A DNA stretch of 64,000 bases from NCBI RefSeq assembly GCF_050947875.1, contig NC_134571.1:223644024-223708023 (forward strand), written 5' to 3'. This DNA comes from Dermacentor variabilis. Its lineage: Eukaryota > Arthropoda > Arachnida > Ixodida > Ixodidae. The stretch's first letter is position 1; each line of letters opens with the position of its first letter. Of the stretch, positions 55,488 through 64,000 are shown piece after piece. Both the position numbers and the translations under genes were made by a program. Under the pieces are notes generated by a model. The model worked only from the letters and a program-made list of their open reading frames with translations. It was not told where the DNA came from and ran no database searches.

Positions 55488-56330
55488 TAGAAGAAAGAAG
55501 AAAGGAAAAAGAGAAGCAGAAGGCAGGAAGTTTAACCAGAATAATGTCCGTTTGGCTACCCTACACCAGGGGAATCGGAAAGGGGAAGACAGAGATGCCA
55601 GGGAGTAAGAGGAGCGAAGGAAAGAAGGAAATTAGCGGTGAGTTCGCTGATGCGTGGGATCTAATAGTAATTGCCCTAATAGTCACAGACGTTCACACAA
55701 GCCCGTCGTCCTCAAAAAGCACAAAAGCGCCTTCACCGCTTCATGGGCTGATGAGCGATGGGGCCGGTGTTCCAGCAGCACCTGCAGGGAAAGCGGCCGA
55801 TTGTCCAGTTTTTGGAGAGCGTAACCAAGTTCTTGTCTTTCTGAGGCATATTGTGGGTAGTAGCACAGCAGGTGGTAGATATTTTCTTCGGTGCCGCAGG
55901 CCCCGTACGCTGCACTGTCGGTCACTCCAATTAATGTAGAGTATGCTTTTGTGAAGGCAACTCCTAACCAAAGGCGACAGAGAAGCGTAGCTTCACATCG
56001 AGGAAGTCCGAATAGAGGTCGGAGTTGCAGTGAAGGGTTTAATCGACTCAGTCGTGTAAGTCTTAAGTTTGGCGAGTTCAACTCGGCCAGTGAGAGACTG
56101 CGTTCCAGGTGTCGAAGCTGCCTTGCGGCGTCTGTCCTCGAAAGCGGAATCAGAACGATGTGCTCTTCTTGAAGTGATGTGCGAGCAACGTTATCGGTGG
56201 AATCATTGCCACTGATTCCACAATCACCAGGTACCCATTGAAAGATAACCTCGTGCCCTTTTGTTGGACGTGATGGCGAAGTTTCACGATTTCGTATGTC
56301 TGCTGGTCATGACAACCGCGCCGGAGGACT
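55488..56330 (-). pseudogene. LINE-G 3' part: RNase H end, C-terminal zinc region and 3' UTR
   Basis: On the minus strand, KLRHHVQQKGTRLSFNGYLV (56290-56210 region) is the end of an RNase H-like domain. After a frameshift, SRLNPSLQLRPLFGLPRCEA, TLLCRLWLGVAFTKAYS, YGACGTEENIYHLLCYYPQY and HEAVKALLCFLRTTGL run to the stop at 55683. The C-x2-C...H...C pattern has one cysteine replaced (CYYPQY). A pyrimidine-rich 3' UTR continues to about 55488. It is the 3' end of an I/R1-like LINE; RT and endonuclease are missing. The overlapping plus-strand frame 55319-55939 is its shadow. Confidence 0.8.
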
Positions 56331-59300
56331 GACTGCGTGCACTGCACGCCGGTCTTGAGTCGGAAAACACAGCCCGTTTTCTCAGTTTTAGAAGATTTAA
56401 CATATAAGGTATGCGCTGTCGATCTGGCAAGGCATATACATATGCGGAAATGTGTACGAAAATGTACGCTCACTGACAACGCCGCCGACGCCGACACGAG
56501 ATTTTCTGAGACACGGGGCCCTTAACGCTTTCGCGATAAAACAGTTGCTTGGGTGAAAGCATTGGATATATTCTTTTATACTTTGCAACAGATGGAGCAG
56601 CACGGACATATACGTTAGAATGAAAAGAACTAATGTATTAGGATGAGTGCTTGCGGCATATATTTTGGCTGTCTAATCTTAGGACCTGAAAAATTAAATA
56701 CCGGCATTTGCTGACATATGTAAAGTAACGTTAAATAAGAGCTCCGACGCAGTGCCCGCGATGGAACTGGCCCCTGGACTAGAGGGCTTCATTGACACGC
56801 GAAATACTGGTTTAATAATTACGGGTAATCTGAAAGTGTTTAGCTCTGGAATTTTTGGTATGTCTGCACCGCTGTGCAGTGTCTTGGGGGCCCCTTTTAC
56901 CACGCGCAATATATTTCAGCTAATATTTGAAGCAACAGTACATAATTATCTTTTTTTACGGGTGAGCTTCATTTAGCGTTTGCCCACCATTCCAAGGTTA
57001 TCGCTTAGCTCAAGACGCGCCTGCATGTATTTCAAGTATCCAGAATGTCGTCACGGGTTCAATAGCGAAAGAGGGTTATCTAATCAGATTGCGCGCGTCA
57101 AGCGAATACTGGCGTCGTATACATTCCCTATCACATTTCAGCCCCGGCGATCGCGCTGCAATGAACGACCATTCCAATCTGATGAACCGATGCCGTGATT
57201 CGTAGATATGGTTCAGAGGAAGCACAATTTTCCGCGCCATCGTTGTACTTTGATTTAAATTTAAATCTTATTAGTCTGCTTTCGCCTGATGACATGGAAG
57301 GAAATTTTAATAAATATAACCTTAGGATAATTAAAAGCCTATTCACTTGAAAACGTTTCGTCTGAGTTCCCCCTTTGTAAGCTGATACCTTCCTGAAGGT
57401 GTTTCGTATTGTGGGTCCTTCACGTACGTCCAACCTTCGAACAAAGGGTCATTCCTAATTTTTCATTTCGGGAAGGCGCGTTACCCTCCTGCCTTTCACT
57501 CCGGTACACAACCATTCAAAAGACAAAAGTTCTGCGTGAGTTACCAACCCACGAGCTACCGTAACTCACCTCGCCTGTATCGCTGTCATTCAGGCTTGCA
57601 TGTGAAATGTGTCTGTTAAATCGACGCATCAGGAATCCGAAAAAAGCTGCCCTCGACTAGCACAGCTAGGTTTCTTTCATTTTTTACTTCGTCCTGTGCG
57701 AGATGAGGCAGGCCACCGACAAAAAAATGTGCAACATACTAAAGAAAATGGCGGATAATGGAAGTGCGAAAGGCAAGTTTAACCATGGACGTGCCCAATT
57801 GGCTACCGTACACATGGGGAGGGAAAAAATTAATGGTAATTTAGCGGTAGGCGCGAGAGAAATGTGGTAAGCATTGCGTCGCACCTCTGTGAGGTCCGGT
57901 TCCATGATTTATGCCAAGTTTACTGAATTGCAGTGTTGTTCAGTACCTCACTTTACACCCCTCCTGTCTCTTCTAGGAGCGAAGTGTAACCGACGGTGGT
58001 GTCTGGAGCATACCACCATGCATATATATATATATGCAACATCATATTCAACACAGCAGTACTGTTTTGCGATGGCAGATTCCAGGTGAGAAAGAGGATG
58101 ATTATGGAGATGATGAGACTCTATCTTCTGCTGCAATTTAGGATTTAATAAATGAGCGAATGAATTCAGTAAACCGAAAATAAAAACCGAACGTCGGTGG
58201 AAGCACGTCTCCGTACATTGGAAAAGGAGTGCGGTATAAAAAAAAAGAAAGAAAAACTAAGTCCAGGTAGCAGGCGATGTCGCAGTTAAGGGTCGAGAGA
58301 ATTTAAGTGGGAATTTCTGAAACCAGTTTAATTTCAGCGTAGATGTGTGATGTAGCGAGCAAATGATTAGAGCCACCGCCCAGCATTTGTCCTTTGCGGT
58401 AGTATAAGCACCCGCCATTTTTGGTAATTAACGTTTACCAAATACAAATCTTGGCAATCACTTATTCATTGATCATACCTCGCCGCGTAACACTTAGTGA
58501 CAGGGTCTGTGAACTACAGCTGCGCTGTCGCGACAACTTACGACCATACTGCGACTCTAGCGTTACGGTTGCCCTACTCGTGACCGTTGCGTTTGAGGGA
58601 GTATTATAAACATCGATTTACTGCACAGGTTAGAGAACAGGCAGTTTAGAACAGCGTTTCTCTCCTTACACCCGTTCAACGCAAGAGCCTTGGCAGTACG
58701 TTCGGTGCGCGTCCCTTCAAGACAAGAGAGAGTCTCAGGGAGCCAGCAGACCAGCGTGCCTAGTGGGTTATAGCGTATAGACGCCAGTGCGCATGCGTGG
58801 TACAACATGCGCAGCGGCGCCTACGCTGGCCCGCTGTGCCCGGTGGCTCAAACACGCGAACGCAAACATAAAAGCGCGTTAGAAGACAGGGTGCCGTCTC
58901 GGGCCTCATGCCAAACATATCCAAGCCAACGATCTATTAACAACCATGCTGTCGTTTCTATTCAAGGAGGTTATATACTTAAGCTTCTGGAGTGCCAGTC
59001 CCAGCCGCCGCCTACGGGAGCGCGTGAAGCCGCCGGCGGCCATATTGCTAGAGGAAAAAAAGCACGGCTGCATATATGTGGCCGTGGTGTACGCGCGGCG
59101 CTCCCTGCACTTGCGGTTCCGCAATGAAAACTAAAATTAACCCCTTTAAAATGTATTTACGAAGTAGTCAAGTAGTATATGATCAATAAATATCAGTCCG
59201 CCGTTGTGCGTCGCTGTTGTAGAAAAAAAAATATGTCATGGTGGCGGGTGCATTGTGTTTAATAAGTTGCGAGAACTGAAAAACAGTCATATTTTCTGTT

Positions 59301-60146
59301 TTCATCATTCAGTAAGCTACTGCGTGCATCGGCAGTGTGATGCCCTTTAGTCTATACGTAGTGTCCACCTGTATTGGCCGCGACAAGACCTCGAAATATA
59401 GTATCTTTATGCCATTCCTTAAAAAATCACTCTTTGCTTAAGTGAGTGTCCAAGTCGCTGATAACGAAGCTCTTGCTACTGTAAAGTGTGGAATCAGCGT
59501 TGATGACCTAGAATGACCTAGAAAAAAAGCAAAGAAATCTATGGGCACTTTGCTGAGCTAAATTGCGATAGCGAAAAGCCTATTTATGACTGCCTCTGTT
59601 GTCTGAACTGTTCTGCGAACGGACGCTGCCGTGGCCGCGAGCATGCGATGCAATCACAGCCACATGGCTGCGAGGTTTGTCGCCGATGTGCGCGCACCCC
59701 CACGCGCATGTCCGCGCTCTCCCACGCGCCCACTCGCATAGCGCTACTGGCATGGCGCCTCCTCTCCTTGCTCCCCTCGCCGGTGGTCACCGCTTTCATG
59801 CGTCCCCCGCGGACTGCGCCCGGACACTCATGAGCCAGTAAAGGCTTAAGGCGCCAATACACTTCGACGTGACCCGGCGCGCGCGAGCGCGGTGGTTGCG
59901 CTACGTCACGCCAGGTCGGCTACGCTGCGTCAGGCGTAAATCTGTCCCCTTACAGTACAACGCCCCTGCCGCAGCTGGAGTAGCGCATGCGCAGAACACC
60001 GCGCCGCTCCGTGGCGCCTGTCGTGGAACATCGAAACAAATCTTTCGCGCGCTTTCTCTGTCGGTAGCGATTGCGACCGCGGACCGGACTGTTGCGCGGC
60101 GATGGCACGGATGCAGAAGCATTTTGCAAGACGAAATTAAGCAGGA
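56331..60146. other. No recognised gene; a few simple repeats
   Basis: 58021-58036 is a short TA run. 58960-59110 and 59640-59990 are GC-rich and give overlapping frames on both strands that lack motifs. 57680-57900 contains an open minus-strand frame of hydrophobic composition without support. I see no gene. Confidence 0.4.
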
Positions 60147-61092
60147 GACACACGCTACGATTCGGCGTCCGATCCGACGTGCGGCGCCACATGCTCCGGC
60201 ATGCGGCATACGACGATTCAGGGCACACGGTGCGTGCATCCGAAAGATTGAGCGGCGCGTAAGCTCCGCCCAGGTACAGCCCCCCAGCTTCACTTCATAT
60301 CCACATAGAGAAACACAATACAAACAACTCTGCACAACACTGCTTCGCTTTACACGAACACTGTCAATAAAATTATGCCCCTGAGAGTGACGGAACACTT
60401 CACAACGGCGCGTTGTCTACTGACGGCTCCGCCAATAACCAGTGATAGGGCCGGTAGGCCTAGCTAGTCGGACGCTGCGGCCGACGGCGCTGGCGATCCA
60501 ACGCGAGCTCGTCAAAGAGCGCTTATTTTTGCCCAAACAATTAACACTTTACATTTAGGTCGCCCGTAATTAAATACAATTGGTTTACTCGACGCAGTCG
60601 TTGCGAAGGGCAAACGTGCAAGCGAAGCGAGCAGCCTCCCTCAGACGGTCGGTGTGTGCTGTCTGCCCGCGAAATGCCCTCGCGTCACGGCTCCCGATCT
60701 CGCCAGTAGCTTGGTGCTAGTGTATTAGGCGCTGCTTTGCATAACAGGCACACGTTCGAGATAATTTTACTGAACTGGTAACTATTTCGTGTCGGAAACA
60801 AACTGCAGCAGGCAGTGAAAAAAAAAAAAAAGGAAGAGACTGCGAGAAACCGGCCAGCCAGCGTCGCCTCCGTGGAGGGAACGTCAGAGAACGTCACATG
60901 CCAGCCACGCTGTCATTGGCTGCGGCCAAACGGCGGTGCGGTTGTCGGACGCGTCGGACGGTGAAAATCTGCCCGGTTTGTCGCACGCCGGACGTCCGAT
61001 CCGGCGCTTCGGCACGGCAAAACAGCTCGATTCCGGCTGCCGTTCCGGTGCGTCGGACGCCGGGTCGGACACCGAATCGGATCGTGTGTCGC
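60147..61092. repeat. Inverted pair of CACACG/GATTCGG repeats
   Basis: ACACACGCTACGATTCGGCG (60147 onward) reads, with a few differences, on the opposite strand at 61061-61092 (ACACACGATCCGATTCGGTG). About 0.9 kb separates them. They may be the ends of a non-autonomous DNA transposon or two separate MITE copies in opposite orientation; the arms outside the shared 30 bases are not alike. The right one abuts the MADF gene remnant. Confidence 0.45.
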
Positions 61093-61139
61093 GTGGTCTG
61101 CGTCGAAAGAGGAACAGGTCTCTCTACATAACACAGACA

Positions 61140-61499
61140 CGTAGCCGTGCCACTCCTTTTCGTCGCTTCAACAGCTTTCAGTTGACGAGCATAGCGGTCC
61201 CTCAGCCGCTTCCATAGTTTCAGGCACTCTTCGACTGAAAAAGGGAAAACAAGACAAACAAACAGGCGCTGAATGAATAGCATATCCAGAGACGTATACA
61301 CACACGTGTGTAGCATTGACGCTCCTGTTGAGAGGTCAGAGTACATGCGTATCTGCTCCCGCACGTTGTTTTCCCGCTCCGCACCACAGTAGTCCATTCT
61401 TTTGGTGTCGTAGACACACGGGTGTTGCTTAACGACGTCCAGAAACCTTTCGATTTTGGAGCCGCACAGGTCGGGCACGCTTTCTTGCGAAGAGGCCAT
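61140..61499 (-). pseudogene. MADF-domain gene remnant, two exons
   Basis: Exon 1 (61499-61325) starts MASSQESVPDLCGSKIERFL and continues LDVVKQHPCVYDTKRMDY... to YSDLST. Exon 2 starts at 61234 after a good 3' splice site (a pyrimidine tract ending TTTTTCAG) with VEECLKLWKRLRDRYARQL. Joined in phase 1 they give a MADF domain (FxxxVxxxPxxYD ... VxECxxxWKxLRDRY), a Myb-like DNA-binding domain found in Adf-1-type regulators and as a partner in Harbinger transposons. The inferred donor at 61324 reads GAGCGT instead of GTxxGT, so it may be a pseudogene or carry a sequence error. Exon 2 loses sense after KRSGTA near 61140. No C-terminal BESS domain is visible. Confidence 0.6.
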
Positions 61500-61787
61500 C
61501 TCGTTCTGGCTCAGCCTGCCGAGTCTCTACCTCGACGAGAGAGGGTGCTAGGCGGCGCTAACTTGCTCGGCGCGAAATGCAGTCGGTTGCATTCGGCGCC
61601 GGACGACGTCCGAGCGCGCCGAATGCCGCCGATCGCACCAGATGCCGCTGGACTGCGGAGGGTCGTGTTTTCGCCCATAGAATAAGGAACCAACTGAGAG
61701 AAGGGAAACTGTACCTTTCGCAGTGGTTCGAAAATAAGCAGCGGCAGCGCATGGAACTTAGGTGGACGCCAGATGACGTTGCTCAAT

Positions 61788-61801
61788 CCGGAAGCGGAAG
61801 T
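61788..61801. promoter_or_regulatory. Double ETS-like site upstream of the MADF remnant
   Basis: CCGGAAGCGGAAGT contains two GGAA cores 6 bases apart, about 290 bp upstream of the MADF start codon, in a CpG-rich stretch without a TATA box. ETS sites are common in TATA-less promoters. Function is inferred. Confidence 0.3.
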
Positions 61802-61998
61802 ACCCTTTTTTTTAGAACAAAATCCAATATGGCCGTTTTTCGCCGGTCGCGTACGCTGGTACTCGCCGTGCTTGTCCTGCCGGCTATGCGGCATGCCTCA
61901 ATGCCTTCGCTGCCGCGTAGCTGGTGCGTTCTAATTGCCAAGAGCCTCTACTGACGCCCATACAGACAAGCCACAAGTGAGTGAACAGAACGTGCGAC

Positions 61999-62004
61999 TT
62001 TATT
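61999..62004 (-). terminator. Polyadenylation signal after the Cys-rich exon
   Basis: AATAAA on the minus strand (TTTATT on plus), 72 bases after the stop of the Cys-rich frame at 62076. Its position fits a 3' end for a minus-strand transcript. Confidence 0.4.
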
Positions 62005-62075
62005 GGCAAAAGACAAGCAGTGTACATTCTCGTGCAATAGCAGAAATAAAATTTGCATGTCGAGATACGCTGGAA

Positions 62076-62297
62076 TCATTGACGCGAGCTCGTAAACGGC
62101 TCACCGTCGTCGTCGCACATGGTGGTCAGGTTAACGAGCGACAACCAGCAGCGGAAACAGATTGGACAGTGTGCCACCTGTTTGCAGCGACAGTCGCTGT
62201 TAAAGATGAGCAACCTGCAGTGCGAAGCAATCGGGTGACGCAGGCATCTGCTGCCGCAGCCTACACAGCGACATGGACTACCCCGGATTTTAGCCGT
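62076..62297 (-). CDS. Cys-rich terminal-exon candidate
   Basis: An open frame of 73 codons without its own ATG. It contains GSPCRCVGCGSRCLRHPIAS, HCRLLIFNSDCRC and HCPICFRCWLS, with 11 cysteines and 4 histidines, and ends CDDDGEPFTSSRQ. Spacing such as C-x-C-x2-C-x3-C and C-x2-C-x2-C suggests zinc binding; I do not recognise the family. The same peptide is encoded again in the second array unit (GSPCRCLGCGSTCLRHPIAS, frame broken by 2 extra bases near 62935) and, eroded, in the third (GSPCCCVGCGSHVT). Together with the poly(A) signal this suggests the last exon of a minus-strand gene whose 3' part has been tandemly duplicated. Confidence 0.35.
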   Translation of the reverse strand, partial: TAKIRGSPCRCVGCGSRCLRHPIASHCRLLIFNSDCRCKQVAHCPICFRCWLSLVNLTTMCDDDGEPFTSSRQ

Positions 62298-64000
62298 TCA
62301 CTCCTTTCCAACCTGCACGTTTCTTTTCTTTCGGGGGCCGCTAATGTGTGGCTCACACTTGATGTCTCACATTGTCTCAATATGGACAAGTTGATTTCGT
62401 GGGCATCGCTTTCATCAGCTACTTTTGCGGGCCTTTCCAACCATGTGGCTATCAACTTTATACGCATCAGACTATGTAAGCACGTATGCTAGTCTCCGTT
62501 CATGCCTAATCGCGGCCGAGAAAGGCCAGAGGCACAATTTGCCCATGGCTGCAGCAGGAAAGGGCGAACGGGGAGCACGAATCACGGTGCATGAAAATTG
62601 GGAGTCTATGTCGCTGTGCAGGCTGCAGGAGCGAATGCTTACTTCGAGAGACTGCTTCCCAATGCAACTGACCAGGCCGCCACATCCGAGGAGCATAACA
62701 CGCCGACTATAACCAAGTAAGATCACATCGAAATTAAACAGCAATCACCACATAAGGTTCAGACAATACATCATACATTGGCTACGAACCATATGGCAAC
62801 AGTGAGCATTCACCATACACAGGTCTCTTACGGTACATTCAGCCGTCCACCTACAGGCGTAATGCTTGCCTTCGTCGCACGTGGTGGTCTAGTAACGAGC
62901 GACAACCAGCAGCAGAAACAGATTGGACAGAGTGTCCCACCTGCTTACAATGACAGTCGCTGTTAAACATGAGCAACTTGCAGTGCGAAGCAATCGGGTG
63001 ACGCAGGCATGTGCTGCCACAGCCTAGACAGCGACATGGACTACCCATCATTTTAGCATTGACTCCTTTCCAATCTGCATGTTCCTTTTCTGTCGGAGGC
63101 CGCTAATGTGTGGCTCACACTTGGTGTCCCGCATTGTCTCAATATGGACAAGTCGCTTTCGTATGCGTCACCTTCATCAGCCACTTTTGCGGGCCTTTCT
63201 ACCCAATTTCATACACGTCCGACCATGTAAGCACGTATTCTGGTCTCCGTTCGTGCTTAATCGCAGCCGAGAAAGGCCAGAGGCACAATTTGCCCATGGC
63301 TGCAGCAGGAAAGGGTTAACGAGGAGCACAAATCACGGTGTGTGTAAATTGGGAGTCTATGTCATTGTGCAGGCTGCAGGAGCAAATGCTTACTTCGAGA
63401 AACTGCTTCCCAGTGCAAGCGACCAGGCCGCAATATTCAAAAAAGATAACACTGCAACCGTAACCAATTGACATAACAGCAAAATTAAACAGCAATCAGT
63501 CACCGCATGAGGTTCAGACAATACATTATACATGGGCTACGAACCATCTTACAGGCATAATGCTTGCCTTTGTCGCATGTAGTGGTCTGGTAACCTGCAA
63601 CAACCAGTGGTACAAACAGATTGGACAGAGCCTCGCACCTATTTGAACCAACAGTTGCCATTGAAGATGAGCAACTTCCATTGCGAAGCAATCAGGTGAC
63701 ATGGCTGCCACAACCAACACAGCAGCATGGACTACCCGGCATTTTAGCGTTAACTCCTTTCCAACCTGCAAATTTATTTTCTTTCGATGGCCGCTAATGT
63801 GTGGCTCACACTTTGTGTCCCACTTTGTCGCAATGTGGACAAGTCGCTTTTGTGGGCATCACCTTCGGCAGCCATTTTTGCGGGCCTTTCCACCCATACG
63901 GCTATCAACTTCATAGACTTCGAACCATGTAAGCACATATGCTGGTCTCCGTTTTGAGCAAATCATGGCCGAGGTAGGCCACAAGCACAATTTGCCCATG
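62113..64000. repeat. Tandem array, period about 0.7 kb, running off the window
   Basis: GTCGCACATGGTGGTC (62113), GTCGCACGTGGTGGTC (62873) and GTCGCATGTAGTGGTC (63572) start three collinear units 760 and 699 bases apart. Further shared landmarks are GGCCGCTAATGTGTGGCTCA (62337, 63101, 63789) and GGCACAATTTGCCCATGGCT (62530, 63281). Units 1 and 2 look about 85% alike, unit 3 less. The array continues past 64000. Minus-strand frames in the units are Cys/His-rich (see 62076-62297). Confidence 0.9.

Noticed and set aside
55319..55939. 206-codon plus-strand frame
   Set aside because: Antisense to the LINE-G C-terminal region, whose minus-strand translation has clear motifs.
59869..60398. Overlapping 171- and 165-codon frames on both strands
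   Set aside because: CpG-rich DNA gives long chance frames; neither has a recognisable domain.
62113..64000. CRISPR-like array
   Set aside because: Units are about 0.7 kb and fully repeated, with no short repeat-spacer pattern; eukaryotic context.

Overview
The window is eukaryotic nuclear DNA, most likely from a hard tick (Ixodida, probably a metastriate genus). The main evidence is three copies of a tRNA-derived SINE whose body I recognise from tick genomes (19104-19339, 19685-19930, 49738-49973), and several non-LTR retrotransposons whose protein motifs I associate with ticks. This assignment rests on recognition and was not checked by a search. There is no bacterial gene organisation, no operon, no rRNA and no CRISPR array. 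Nearly everything recognisable is transposable-element DNA, often nested, and most coding regions are broken by frameshifts and stops. Only two weak candidates for host genes were found, both near the right end.

Left part (1-11.4 kb). LINE-A, an L1/Tx1-like retrotransposon, runs from before the window to about 6303. It is split by a TIR element (about 2144-3548) and by a TTAA-flanked, Kolobok-like DNA transposon with perfect 18-bp TIRs (4049-6035) that carries a THAP-domain remnant. LINE-B (6785-11370) is a second, more complete L1/Tx1-like copy; its 3' A-tract directly abuts a tRNA-like sequence. 11.4-14.9 kb shows little.

Middle (14.9-30.2 kb). Gypsy-1 (14887-19595) has paired LTRs, a primer binding site and a decayed gag-pol, with a SINE inserted just before its 3' LTR. 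LINE-C (21401-30165) is a CR1/L2-group element whose ORF1 starts with a 2A ribosome-skipping motif. Its ORF1 is interrupted by element X (22438-27038, TATA-flanked), and X is interrupted by LINE-D (23177-26235, minus strand), which keeps an unbroken reading frame of more than 850 codons. This is a three-level nest whose insertion order can be read directly.

Right-middle (30.2-53 kb). LINE-E (I-like, about 34410-44858) holds Gypsy-2 (35594-40212, minus strand, LTRs plus gag but no recognisable pol), inserted two codons into ORF2, and Gypsy-3 (41242-43249, short LTRs, gag relics). LINE-F (I-like, 44870-48360) follows and carries a palindromic foldback. A second copy of element X lies at 51231-52812. 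Three long inverted repeats occur (32484-32580, 46351-46480, 54873-54980).

Right end (53-64 kb). This part holds TG and TA microsatellites, the 3' end of a minus-strand I/R1-like LINE (55488-56330), a two-exon MADF-domain gene remnant on the minus strand (61499-61140) whose inferred 5' splice site reads GA instead of GT, and a tandem array with a period of about 0.7 kb from about 62.1 kb to the window edge. The minus strand of the array encodes a cysteine-rich peptide.
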